From the NCBI GenBank assembly GCA_017483985.1, contig JAFUUB010000016.1, positions 1-27,329 on the forward strand: a stretch of 27,329 bases of DNA, written 5' to 3'. The stretch is from Bacteroidales bacterium (GTDB lineage: Bacteria; Bacteroidota; Bacteroidia; Bacteroidales; UBA932). Position numbers and translations under genes: made by a program. Position 1 is the stretch's first letter. Each line of letters begins with the position of its first letter. Shown piece by piece: positions 8,197 through 15,927 of the stretch. The notes below the pieces were generated by a model. The model made no database searches. It was not told the origin of the DNA and was given only the letters and a program-made list of their open reading frames with translations.

Positions 8197-10242
8197 ATGA
8201 AAAGACTGCTGACCGCAGGCCTGCTTCTGGCAGGCCTGGCCGTCTATGCCCAGCCGGGCGTATACGACGTCCATCCCGCCGGAGATCCTTCCGGCAAGAT
8301 CCTGACCATGGAAGAAGCCATTTACCGGGGTGTCGGCTATGCCCGCGGCGCAGGTGCCCGCTGGGAATCCAACGACACCTTCCGCTTCATCCGGGACGGC
8401 CAGGCCCTGGTACAAGGCATCCAAAACGGGAAACTCACCCCGGCCCGCCCGCAGGAAGGGGAACCCGCCCCCGCCGCAGGACCGCAGCGTCCCATCCTCG
8501 GGAACGCGACCTCCGCCTTCAGCCGTGACGGCAGTCTCTACATCCACCAGGGTGGCCGCGACGTCGCCATCGCGGTTTCCGAAGGCCCCGGCATCGTGTA
8601 TGGCGAAAGTGTCAGCCGCAATGAAATGGGCATCGGTGAAGGCTTCTACTGGTCCAACAGCCGCAGCAAACTGGCCTTCTACCGCAAGGATGAGAGCCGG
8701 GTCACCCTTTTCCCGCTGCTGGACATCACCACCCGTACCGGCGACCTGAAGGAGCTCCGTTACCCCATGAACGGCATGGCATCCGAACACATCAGCCTCG
8801 GTGTCTATGACTTGGAAAGCGCCAGGACCGTCTACATGGATGTCACCGATTTCAGCGAAGAACGCTACCTGACCAACATCACCTGGTCCCCGGATGACCG
8901 GTATATCTTTATCCAGGTCGTCGACCGGGCCCAGCACCACATGCACCTCAACCAGTACTCCGCCACCACCGGAGCCTATATCCGCACCATCCTGACGGAA
9001 GAGAACGATGCCTGGATCGAACCGCTCGACCACCTGCACTTCATCAAGGGACGCACCGACCTCTTCCTCTACCGGACCGACAACCGGGACGGCTACCGGA
9101 ACCTCTACCTGACGGACACCCTCGGAACGGTCCTTCGCCGGGTTACGGCCGTTGACGCCGACGTGGAGTATGTCTCCAACGACGGCAAATCCGTCTATTA
9201 CACCTCCGCGGAAGTCTCCCCGGTCGAGAACCATCTTTACCGCATCGACCTGACCCTCCCGAAGAAGAATACCCTGCAGAAAGCGAAATTCGCCAAGCCC
9301 GTCGCACTGACCCCGGAAAGGGGCTGGCACACCGTCAGCATGAATGCCGACGATACCTGGTTCCTGGACAGCTACACCAACTTCAATACGCCGAACGTCA
9401 CGCTGGTCCGCAGCACCGACGGCAAGACTTCGGAAATCCTCGCGAAGGCTTCCGATCCGCTGGAGGGTTATGCCTCCTGCGAGGTGGACCTGGGGACGGT
9501 CAAGAGCGCCGACGGCCGGTTCGACAACTATTACCGGCTGTTCAAGCCCCTGAACTTCGATCCTTCCAAGAAATATCCGGTCATCGTCTATGTCTACGGC
9601 GGTCCGCACTCCCAGATGGTCCAGGATACATGGCTCGGCGGGGTCCGGATGTGGGAGATGCTCATGGCCCAGAAAGGCTACCTGGTCTATGTCCAGGACA
9701 ACCGCGGTACGTCCAACCGGGGTGCGGCTTTCGAGAAAGCCATCAACCGCCGCTGCGGCGTCGCCGAAATGGCGGACCAGATGGAAGGCATCAAGATGCT
9801 CAAGTCCCTCCCCTACGTCGATGCCGACCGGATCGGCGTCCATGGCTGGAGCTACGGCGGCTTCATGACCATCAGCCTGATGACGACCTATCCGGACACC
9901 TTCAAGGTCGGCGTCGCGGGCGGACCGGTCATCGACTGGAAATGGTACGAGGTCATGTATGGCGAACGCTACATGGACAATCCCGAGACCAACCCGGAAG
10001 GCTTCGCCGAAACCAGCCTCATCAATAAAGCGAAGAACCTCAAGGGCAAACTGCTCATCTGCCAGGGCGCCATCGACGACACCGTCGTCTGGCAGCACAG
10101 TCTGAATTTCGTGCAGAAGTGCATCGACGAGGGAATCCAGCTGGATTACTTCCCGTATCCGGTCGACCCGCACAATGTCCGTGGCTACCGGCGTATCCAC
10201 CTCATGGACAAGGTGACCCTCTACTTCGACGATTACCTGTAA
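8197..10242 (+). CDS. Dipeptidyl peptidase IV, S9 family, secreted
   Basis: This 681-residue prolyl dipeptidase removes X-Pro dipeptides from peptide N-termini. The signal peptide MKRLLTAGLLLAGLAVYAQ has no lipobox cysteine, so the enzyme is expected in the periplasm. Residues of about 60-400 form the beta-propeller; RNEMGIGEGFYWS near 145 carries the glutamate region that binds the substrate amino end. The C-terminal alpha/beta-hydrolase has the catalytic triad Ser552 (GWSYGGF), Asp627 (QGAIDDTV) and His659 (DPHNVRG). The Asp-His spacing is 32, as in human DPP4. I start at 8197 because the signal peptide begins there; an in-frame ATG at 8185 would overlap the preceding gene. A terminator follows 24 nt after the stop. 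It probably serves peptide use. Confidence 0.93.
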   Translation: MKRLLTAGLLLAGLAVYAQPGVYDVHPAGDPSGKILTMEEAIYRGVGYARGAGARWESNDTFRFIRDGQALVQGIQNGKLTPARPQEGEPAPAAGPQRPILGNATSAFSRDGSLYIHQGGRDVAIAVSEGPGIVYGESVSRNEMGIGEGFYWSNSRSKLAFYRKDESRVTLFPLLDITTRTGDLKELRYPMNGMASEHISLGVYDLESARTVYMDVTDFSEERYLTNITWSPDDRYIFIQVVDRAQHHMHLNQYSATTGAYIRTILTEENDAWIEPLDHLHFIKGRTDLFLYRTDNRDGYRNLYLTDTLGTVLRRVTAVDADVEYVSNDGKSVYYTSAEVSPVENHLYRIDLTLPKKNTLQKAKFAKPVALTPERGWHTVSMNADDTWFLDSYTNFNTPNVTLVRSTDGKTSEILAKASDPLEGYASCEVDLGTVKSADGRFDNYYRLFKPLNFDPSKKYPVIVYVYGGPHSQMVQDTWLGGVRMWEMLMAQKGYLVYVQDNRGTSNRGAAFEKAINRRCGVAEMADQMEGIKMLKSLPYVDADRIGVHGWSYGGFMTISLMTTYPDTFKVGVAGGPVIDWKWYEVMYGERYMDNPETNPEGFAETSLINKAKNLKGKLLICQGAIDDTVVWQHSLNFVQKCIDEGIQLDYFPYPVDPHNVRGYRRIHLMDKVTLYFDDYL

Positions 10243-10266
10243 CCCAAGACGCAATCCGGGCTCCGG

Positions 10267-10298
10267 CGGGTCTCTGAAACGATTCAGAGACCCGTTTT
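10267..10298 (+). terminator. Intrinsic terminator after DPP IV
   Basis: A perfect 12-bp stem CGGGTCTCTGAA (10267-10278) / TTCAGAGACCCG (10283-10294) with loop ACGA ends in four T. The T tract runs directly into the left arm of the inverted repeat that flanks the arg promoter. Confidence 0.88.
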
Positions 10299-10387
10299 GT
10301 ATATATATTCGCATTATTCCGAGGATTTTCTTTTGAATATTCAGAATTATGCATATATTTGGGGCGTAAAACGAATATATATACAAA
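10296..10387. repeat. Perfect 16-bp inverted repeat bracketing the arg operon promoter
   Basis: TTTGTATATATATTCG (10296-10311) and its exact reverse complement CGAATATATATACAAA (10372-10387) are 60 nt apart. The right arm ends on the A of the GNAT start codon. Between them lie the promoter and two smaller palindromes, TGAATATTCA (10334-10343) and TATGCATA (10348-10355). The arrangement suggests paired operators, and ArgR is the obvious candidate because TGAAT/ATTCA half-sites resemble ARG boxes. That identification is inference. Confidence 0.7.
10332..10361 (+). promoter_or_regulatory. Promoter of the arginine operon
   Basis: TTTG (10332-10335), 18 nt, then TATATTTG (10354-10361) fits the Bacteroidota promoter with a spacer one base shorter than usual. 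The start point would be near 10368, giving a leader of about 20 nt. The spacer holds the palindromes TGAATATTCA and TATGCATA, well placed for repression. Confidence 0.65.
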
Positions 10388-10959
10388 TGGACATCCAAGT
10401 CATGGTGGCGGAGGAATGCCACAAGAAATATGCGGAGCAGATCTGCGAGGAAGTCTATGTCTCCGCGCTGGAGCGCAAGACTGGTATCGCCCGGCGTACC
10501 CCGGAATACATCTGCCAGAAAATCAGTGACGGAAAAGCCGTCATCGCCCTGACGGAAGAGGGAGAATTCGCCGGATTCTCCTATATCGAATCCTGGAGCG
10601 GGAAAAGTTTCGTCGCCAACTCCGGCCTCATCGTCGCCCACAAATTCCGCGGCATGGGCATCGCCAAACGGATCAAGGCCCAGACCTTCAAGCTGTCCCG
10701 TAAGCTCTTCCCCGACGCCAAGATCTTCTCCATCACGACCGGGGCCGCCGTCATGAAGATGAATTACGAATTCGGTTTCCGGCCCGTTCCGTTCACGGAA
10801 CTCACCGACGACCCCGAATTCTGGAAAGGCTGCCAGGGATGCCGTCACTATGACATCCTGGAGAGCCACGACTTCAAGATGTGCATCTGCACCGGCCTGC
10901 TCTACGATCCGAAGGAGCACCTCGAGATCCACCACCCGGACGAGGAGGCGGGCGCATGA
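10387..10959 (+). CDS. GNAT-family acetyltransferase at head of arg operon, with CxxC and CxC motifs
   Basis: This 190-residue protein has the GNAT acyl-CoA-binding motif A, HKFRGMGIAKRIKAQ (R88, G89, G91), preceded by the strand AGFSYIESW and followed by FSITTGAAVMKMNYEFGF (114-131), the motif B region. Beyond the fold is an extra C-terminal part with CQGC (C149, C152) and CIC (C166, C168), four cysteines that could bind a metal. I start at 10387; the frame is open earlier, but that region is the promoter. Its TGA overlaps the argC ATG. As the first gene of an operon that lacks argA and argJ, it is a candidate for the N-acylglutamate-forming first step (inference). Other amino-acid acetyltransferase roles are possible. 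Confidence 0.8.
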   Translation: MDIQVMVAEECHKKYAEQICEEVYVSALERKTGIARRTPEYICQKISDGKAVIALTEEGEFAGFSYIESWSGKSFVANSGLIVAHKFRGMGIAKRIKAQTFKLSRKLFPDAKIFSITTGAAVMKMNYEFGFRPVPFTELTDDPEFWKGCQGCRHYDILESHDFKMCICTGLLYDPKEHLEIHHPDEEAGA

Positions 10960-11918
10960 TCCGCGCGGGTATCATCGGCGGAGCCGGCTACACGGCCGGG
11001 GAACTGATCCGCATCCTGGTCTTCCACCCGCAGGTGGAACTGGCCTTCGTCCACTCCGAGAGCAATGCCGGGAACGCCCTCTGGGAAGTCCACGGCGGAC
11101 TGGTCGGAGATACGGACCAGCATTTCTGCAGCGAGTTCAATCTCGATGAGATCGACGTCCTCTTCCTCTGCAGCGCCCACGGCAGGAGCCAGGCGTTCTG
11201 GGAGACGAATCCCAAGCCGGAAGGACTCAGGGTCATCGACCTGGCCCAGGACTTCCGCGATGAAAGCGAGGGATATGTCTACGGACTGCCGGAATGGCAG
11301 CGCGACAAGGTCAAGGCTGCGGACAAGGTGGCCAATCCGGGCTGTTTCGCCACGGCCATCCAACTGGGCCTGCTTCCCCTCGCGGCCGCGGGCCTGCTGA
11401 AGGGGGAAATCCACGTTACCGCCGTGACCGGGTCCACCGGCGCCGGCGTGAAACCGGTTCCGACCACCCACTTCAGCTGGCGGACCGACAACCTCTCCGC
11501 CTACAAGGTGCTCACGCACCAGCACCTGACCGAAATCCGCCGCACGCTCCACCTGCTGCAGCCGGGTCCGGAGGTCCCGGTCCGATTCATCCCCGTGCGC
11601 GGCGACTTCGCCCGCGGCATCTTCGCCACCCTGACCCTCCCCTGCACCCTGTCGCAGGAAGCCGTGACGCAGTTGTACGAAGCCTTCTACCACGACGCAC
11701 CGTTCACCTGGGTCAGCGACCGCCCGGTCGACCTCAAGCAGGTCGTCAACACCAACAAATGTGTCGTCTACCCGGAAGTCCATGACGGGCAGGTCGTGAT
11801 CACATCCGTTATCGACAATCTCCTCAAAGGGGCCTCCGGACAGGCGGTCCAGAACATGAACCTGGTCTTCGGCCTCCCCGAAGATACGGGCCTCAAGCTG
11901 AAGGCATCAGCATTCTAA
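10956..11918 (+). CDS. argC: N-acetyl-(or N-succinyl-)gamma-glutamyl-phosphate reductase
   Basis: This 320-residue enzyme reduces N-acyl-glutamyl-5-phosphate to the semialdehyde with NADPH, the third step of arginine synthesis. The N-terminal nucleotide fold begins GIIGGAGYTAGELIRIL (5-21). The catalytic cysteine is C130 in ANPGCFATAIQLGL, and the following GSTGAGVKP and the HQHLTEI region match ArgC. The start at 10956 overlaps the preceding TGA (ATGA); the frame is open from 10881, but that part lies inside the GNAT gene. Length matches the shorter Bacteroidota type. Given the transcarbamylase in the same operon, the acyl group is more probably succinyl than acetyl (inference). Confidence 0.93.
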   Translation: MIRAGIIGGAGYTAGELIRILVFHPQVELAFVHSESNAGNALWEVHGGLVGDTDQHFCSEFNLDEIDVLFLCSAHGRSQAFWETNPKPEGLRVIDLAQDFRDESEGYVYGLPEWQRDKVKAADKVANPGCFATAIQLGLLPLAAAGLLKGEIHVTAVTGSTGAGVKPVPTTHFSWRTDNLSAYKVLTHQHLTEIRRTLHLLQPGPEVPVRFIPVRGDFARGIFATLTLPCTLSQEAVTQLYEAFYHDAPFTWVSDRPVDLKQVVNTNKCVVYPEVHDGQVVITSVIDNLLKGASGQAVQNMNLVFGLPEDTGLKLKASAF

Positions 11919-11922
11919 GGAA

Positions 11923-13047
11923 ATGGGACTTTTCGAAGTTTACAAAAGATGGGACATCGAGCCGGTCTGCGGACGGGACACCACCCTGTGGGACAAGGAC
12001 GGGAACGTCTATACCGACCTGTACGGCGGGCATGCCGTCATCAGCATCGGGCACAGCCATCCGCATTATATCGCGAAGGTCTCCCAGCAGCTGGGGAAAC
12101 TGGGGTTTTACTCCAATGCCGTGCAGAACAGCCTGCAGGAAGAACTGGCTGAGCGACTGGCAAAAGCCAGTGGGTATGACGGCTACGGCCTGTTCCTGTG
12201 CAACAGCGGGGCGGAGGCCAATGAGAACGCCCTGAAGCTGGCCTCGTTCACGACCGGCCGGTCCAAGGTCCTGGCCTTCGGGAAAGCGTTCCACGGGCGC
12301 ACCGGCGGAGCCGTGGCCGTCACCGACAATCCGGCCATCCGCGCCCCCTACAACGCCACCGACCATGTGGATTTCATTCCGCTGAACGACCTGGAAGCCG
12401 CAAAGGAAGCCCTCGCGAGCCAGACGTATGCCGCCGTCCTCATCGAAGGCATCCAGGGCGTGGCCGGCATCTATGAACCGACCGACTCCTTCCTGCAAGG
12501 ACTGCGCGGACTCTGCGACCGGACGGGCACCCTGCTGGTCCTGGATGAAATCCAGTCCGGATACGGCCGCACCGGCCGGTTCTTCGCCCACCAGCATGCC
12601 GGCATCCAGGCCGACCTGGTCACCATGGCCAAAGGCATGGCCAACGGCCTGCCGATCGGAGGCGTGCTGATTTCCCCGGAAATCCCGGCCCGGTATGGCA
12701 TGCTCGGCACCACGTTCGGAGGGAACCACCTGGCCTGCGCCGCCGCCCTCGCCGTCCTGGATGTCATCGAGAATGAAAACCTGATTGAAAATGCGGCCAA
12801 GACCGGAACCCTATTCGAGTCGGCCTTCCGGGAAGACAAAGCCGTTGCGGAGTACCGCGGACGCGGCCTGATGATCGGCCTCCAGCTCAAACCGGAATAC
12901 ATCGGCCTGCGCGACCGGCTGTTGTTTGAAAAGCATTTCTTCACCGGTGCCGCCGGAGCGGACGTCATCCGCCTCCTCCCCTCCCTGACCATCTCGGAAG
13001 AAACCGCCGGGAGCTTTATCAACGCCTGGAAAGAATTGACCGCATGA
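11923..13047 (+). CDS. argD: N-acyl(succinyl/acetyl)ornithine aminotransferase
   Basis: This 374-residue PLP enzyme of fold type I (class III aminotransferase) makes N-acylornithine from the semialdehyde and glutamate. Landmarks are SGAEANENALKLA (95-107), the FHGRTGGA region (123-130), LLVLDEIQSGYGRTG (204-218) with the PLP-binding Asp208, and the Schiff-base lysine K237 in VTMAKGMANGLPIGG. The ATG is 4 nt after the argC stop with AAGGAA just upstream, one of the few purine-rich start regions in the window. The stop overlaps the transcarbamylase start (ATGA). It is somewhat shorter than E. coli ArgD (406 residues), as is common in this phylum. Confidence 0.93.
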   Translation: MGLFEVYKRWDIEPVCGRDTTLWDKDGNVYTDLYGGHAVISIGHSHPHYIAKVSQQLGKLGFYSNAVQNSLQEELAERLAKASGYDGYGLFLCNSGAEANENALKLASFTTGRSKVLAFGKAFHGRTGGAVAVTDNPAIRAPYNATDHVDFIPLNDLEAAKEALASQTYAAVLIEGIQGVAGIYEPTDSFLQGLRGLCDRTGTLLVLDEIQSGYGRTGRFFAHQHAGIQADLVTMAKGMANGLPIGGVLISPEIPARYGMLGTTFGGNHLACAAALAVLDVIENENLIENAAKTGTLFESAFREDKAVAEYRGRGLMIGLQLKPEYIGLRDRLLFEKHFFTGAAGADVIRLLPSLTISEETAGSFINAWKELTA

Positions 13048-13991
13048 GACATTTTACCTCCGTACTCCAGCTCGGCGACTGGCAGGAAGCCTTCGCCCAG
13101 GCCCAATACGTCAAAAATAATCCCTTCGCCGACCAGGCGCTCGGGAAAAACAAGACCTTGCTGCTGGTCTTTTTCAACAACAGCCTGCGGACCCGGCTCA
13201 GCACCCAGAAAGCGGGACTGAACCTGGGCATGAACGTCATCGTCCTCGACATCGCCCACGGGGCGTGGAAACTCGAGACCGAACGCGGCGTTGTCATGGA
13301 CGGGGACAAGAGCGAGCACCTGCTCGAAGCCATCCCGGTCATGGGCAGCTACTGCGACCTGATCGGCGTGCGGTCCTTCGCCCGTTTCGAATCCAAGGAA
13401 GACGACTACAATGAAGTGATCCTCAACCAGTTCATCCAATACAGCGGCCGTCCGGTCTTCAGCATGGAAGCCGCCACCCGGCACCCGTTCCAGACCTATG
13501 CCGACCTCATCACAATCGAGGAGCACAAGACCAAGGCCCGTCCGAAGGTCGTCATGACCTGGGCGCCGCATCCGAAAGCCTTGCCCCAGGCCGTTCCCAA
13601 TTCCTTTGTTGAAGGGATGAAGCTCGCCGATTACGACTTTGTCATCGCCAATCCCGAAGGCTATGACCTCGCCCCGGAATTCACCCGGGGGATCCCGGTC
13701 GTGCACGACCAGGACGAAGCCCTCAAAGGGGCCGACTTCGTCTACGCCAAGAACTGGGCCTCCTACGACCACTACGGACAGGTGCTCAGCCAGGACCGCA
13801 GCTGGACCGTCACCACCGAAAAGATGGCCCTGACCGACCATGCGAAATTCCTCCACTGCCTGCCGGTCCGCCGGAACATGATCGTCACCGACGACGTCAT
13901 CGAAAGCCCGCAATCCCTGGTCATCCCCGAAGCGGCCAACCGGGTCGTTTCCGCCCAGGCCGTCCTCAAACAAATCCTTCAGTCCCTATGA
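13044..13991 (+). CDS. argF': N-succinylornithine transcarbamylase (ArgF' type), Ser90 variant
   Basis: This 315-residue enzyme transfers the carbamoyl group of carbamoyl phosphate to an N-acylated ornithine. It is very close to the Bacteroides fragilis N-succinylornithine transcarbamylase over its length: NSLRTRLSTQKA (46-57, carbamoyl-phosphate loop), LGMNVIVLDI (61-70), VMDGDKSEHLLEAIPVMG (84-101), SMEAATRHP, VVMTWAPHPKALPQAVPNSF and HCLPVRRNMIVTDDVIESPQ. Residue 90, which decides substrate, is Ser; it is Pro in the B. fragilis enzyme and Glu in the Xanthomonas acetylornithine enzyme. Replacing that Glu with Ser is reported to convert specificity to succinylornithine, so the succinyl substrate is predicted. 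ATGA overlaps occur at both ends. Confidence 0.93.
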   Translation: MRHFTSVLQLGDWQEAFAQAQYVKNNPFADQALGKNKTLLLVFFNNSLRTRLSTQKAGLNLGMNVIVLDIAHGAWKLETERGVVMDGDKSEHLLEAIPVMGSYCDLIGVRSFARFESKEDDYNEVILNQFIQYSGRPVFSMEAATRHPFQTYADLITIEEHKTKARPKVVMTWAPHPKALPQAVPNSFVEGMKLADYDFVIANPEGYDLAPEFTRGIPVVHDQDEALKGADFVYAKNWASYDHYGQVLSQDRSWTVTTEKMALTDHAKFLHCLPVRRNMIVTDDVIESPQSLVIPEAANRVVSAQAVLKQILQSL

Positions 13992-14767
13992 TCCAGGTCG
14001 TCAAGATCGGCGGCAACATCGTCGACAACCCCGAGGCGCTCGACGCCTTCTGCCAATCCTTCGCGCGGATGGAAGGGCCCAAGCTCCTGGTCCACGGCGG
14101 CGGAGTCATGGCTAGCCATATCCAGGAATCCCTGGGCCTGAAGCCCATCATGGTCGAAGGGCGCCGCGTCACCGACCGGAAGACCCTCTCCATCGTGACC
14201 ATGGTCTATGCCGGCTACTGCAACAAGACCATCGTCGCCCTCCTGCAGAAATACGGCTGTAACGCCCTCGGGCTGGCCGGCTGTGACGGTGGCGTCATCC
14301 GGGCTCGCAGACGCGGACCGAAAACCCTCTCGGACGGTTTCACCAAGATGGATTTCGGCTTCGTCGGCGACGTCTCCCCCACCTCCTTCAACATCCCCTT
14401 CATCCGGGACATGCTCGCCGGCGGCATCGTGCCGGTCTTCTGCCCGATCAACCATGACGGCCAGGGACAGCTCTTCAACACCAATGCCGACACCATCGCC
14501 GGCAGCCTCGCGGCCGCCCTCTGCGCCGGACTGGTCTACTGTTTCGAGAAAAAAGGGGTCCTCTACGACAAAGAGGACGACAACTCCGTCATCCCGGTCC
14601 TTGACAAACAGACCTATGAACGGTATCGCCTGGAAGGACGCATAGACAAAGGCATGGTCCCGAAGCTGGACAATGCTTTCGGGGCCATGCAGAAAGGAGC
14701 GTCCCGCGTGGTCATCAAGCACGCGCTCGACCTGCTTGAAGACACCGGAACGGTATTGGAAGCCTAA
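13988..14767 (+). CDS. argB: Acetylglutamate (N-acylglutamate) kinase
   Basis: This 259-residue amino-acid kinase phosphorylates the side-chain carboxylate of N-acylglutamate, the second step of the pathway. It begins MIQVVKIGGNIV with the phosphate-binding K6, followed by LLVHGGGVMASHIQESLGL (33-51), GRRVTDRKTL, and the late LFNTNADTIAGSLAAAL with the ATP/acyl-binding Asn and Asp residues. RIDKGMVPKLDNAF supplies the conserved GMVPK lysine. It is last in the operon and overlaps the transcarbamylase stop by ATGA. Its stop overlaps the stop region of the convergent porin gene by 4 nt, and no U-rich terminator is seen. argG and argH are not in this operon. Confidence 0.93.
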   Translation: MIQVVKIGGNIVDNPEALDAFCQSFARMEGPKLLVHGGGVMASHIQESLGLKPIMVEGRRVTDRKTLSIVTMVYAGYCNKTIVALLQKYGCNALGLAGCDGGVIRARRRGPKTLSDGFTKMDFGFVGDVSPTSFNIPFIRDMLAGGIVPVFCPINHDGQGQLFNTNADTIAGSLAAALCAGLVYCFEKKGVLYDKEDDNSVIPVLDKQTYERYRLEGRIDKGMVPKLDNAFGAMQKGASRVVIKHALDLLEDTGTVLEA

Positions 14768-14774
14768 TAGGCTT
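14760..14774. other. Palindrome enclosing two convergent stop codons
   Basis: AAGCCTA-A-TAGGCTT is a perfect 7+1+7 palindrome. It contains the argB TAA (14765-14767) and the porin TAG (14764-14766, - strand). A transcript from either side could form a 5-bp stem with a 5-nt loop. No T tract follows on either strand, so it would be a weak terminator at most. Confidence 0.5.
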
Positions 14775-15924
14775 TGATGCGGTACATGAATCCGAGCTCG
14801 ATGCGGTTGGTATTAAAGTTATCCAACATGCTTTCAGCCGAATACTTGTGCTGGCGGCCGACATAGGCGACAAAGAAGCGCAGGTCCTGGTCTTTCAGCG
14901 GATAATACTCCAGACTGCCAACCCAGCCGATCGAGGTCCGATAGTTCTTGAACGCCTCGACGCTGTGGATGCTGGCCAGTTCGTACATGGCTTTGCCCAT
15001 CAGGTTCCATTTCGGAGCGAACTGCCAGTTGGCCTTGGTGATGAAAGAATGATAGCGGACATCCGACGCAAGCTTGCCGAGGTCACCGGAGGCGATGGTC
15101 AGGCGGTCCACGCCGTCCCATTCAGCCATGTAATCGACATACCACTGGAACTTCGGAAGGTTCAGCTGCTGTCCGAGCACGACCATATCCGAATGGTATC
15201 CCTTTGCCTGCACCTGACGGCCGACGGACCAGCGGGTCGTCAGCAGACCGTCGAACAGGCTGCCGTTCCAGTTGAGGATGTAGGTCAGCGGGTGGTCCGC
15301 CTCCTTGAGATAGGTCCCGTCATGCAACTGGCTGTACGGGAATTCCTCCGAGAAACTGCCATTGTAGCAATTGGATACCATGAAGGCCAGTTCCTGGGAA
15401 GGCACCGGGTGCCAGGAAACCATCGCGCCGGCCATGAAGTTGTCCATGTAGTCGATGAAGTCCGAATACTGGTAGATGTACATCGGGTTCTCGTCGAACT
15501 CGAAACCACCCCAGATCTGGCACATCTTGCCGATATTCACCGCCCATTTGTCGTTGAACTTCCAGCCCAGCATCATGATATCCGTCGCCTTGGCGAAGTT
15601 GTCCTCCCCCTTGGCCGTGTTGTTACGGTTCATGCGATGGCGCAGACGGTAGGAAAGATGGTCCCCGAAGGTACCTTTGACCTCAAGACGGAACTGCTTG
15701 TTCTTGAAGGAAGAACGCCAGTCACCGGTCGCATCGCTCAGCTGGTAGCTGTAGGCATAGTTGAAGAACACGTTGAAGGCGTCGCTCTTTTTCTCCAGGT
15801 TGGTCACCTTCTCGTACAGCGACTTGATCTGGGCATCATGACCGCCGTCACCATGGTTGTGGCCCTGGGCGGAAGCGACGACGGCCAGGGAGGCCGCCGC
15901 AAGGATAGCAAGTACTTTCTTCAT
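14764..15924 (-). CDS. Outer-membrane porin, OprO/OprP-like, with His-rich N-terminus
   Basis: This 386-residue protein has a signal peptide MKKVLAILAAASLAVVASAQ and then a short His-rich stretch GHNHGDGGHD (H22, H24, H29). A short predicted coiled coil follows (IKSLYEKVTNLEKK, 33-46), as found at the N-terminus of trimeric porins. The remainder alternates in the manner of beta strands, rich in Trp and Tyr at strand ends, for example MMLGWKFNDKWAVNIGKM, WYVDYMAEWDGV and LEYYPLKDQDLRFFVAYVG. It ends IELGFMYRIKAY with an aromatic C-terminal residue, as expected for BAM-assembled barrels. The closest family I can name is the phosphate-selective porin O/P group. It starts 3 nt after the asparaginase stop, so the passage of asparagine or dicarboxylates is a more likely job here than phosphate (inference). 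Confidence 0.8.
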   Translation of the reverse strand: MKKVLAILAAASLAVVASAQGHNHGDGGHDAQIKSLYEKVTNLEKKSDAFNVFFNYAYSYQLSDATGDWRSSFKNKQFRLEVKGTFGDHLSYRLRHRMNRNNTAKGEDNFAKATDIMMLGWKFNDKWAVNIGKMCQIWGGFEFDENPMYIYQYSDFIDYMDNFMAGAMVSWHPVPSQELAFMVSNCYNGSFSEEFPYSQLHDGTYLKEADHPLTYILNWNGSLFDGLLTTRWSVGRQVQAKGYHSDMVVLGQQLNLPKFQWYVDYMAEWDGVDRLTIASGDLGKLASDVRYHSFITKANWQFAPKWNLMGKAMYELASIHSVEAFKNYRTSIGWVGSLEYYPLKDQDLRFFVAYVGRQHKYSAESMLDNFNTNRIELGFMYRIKAY

Positions 15925-15927
15925 GGC

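Noticed and set aside
10297..10386. Longer start for the GNAT protein
   Set aside because: The stretch contains the operon promoter and the inverted repeat; GNAT-like sequence begins only after 10387.
8170..10935. A 921-codon open frame on the - strand across DPP IV and the GNAT gene
   Set aside because: It is antisense to genes with full catalytic motifs, crosses a terminator and a promoter, and has the low-complexity D/V/G/R-rich composition that arises opposite GC-rich codons.
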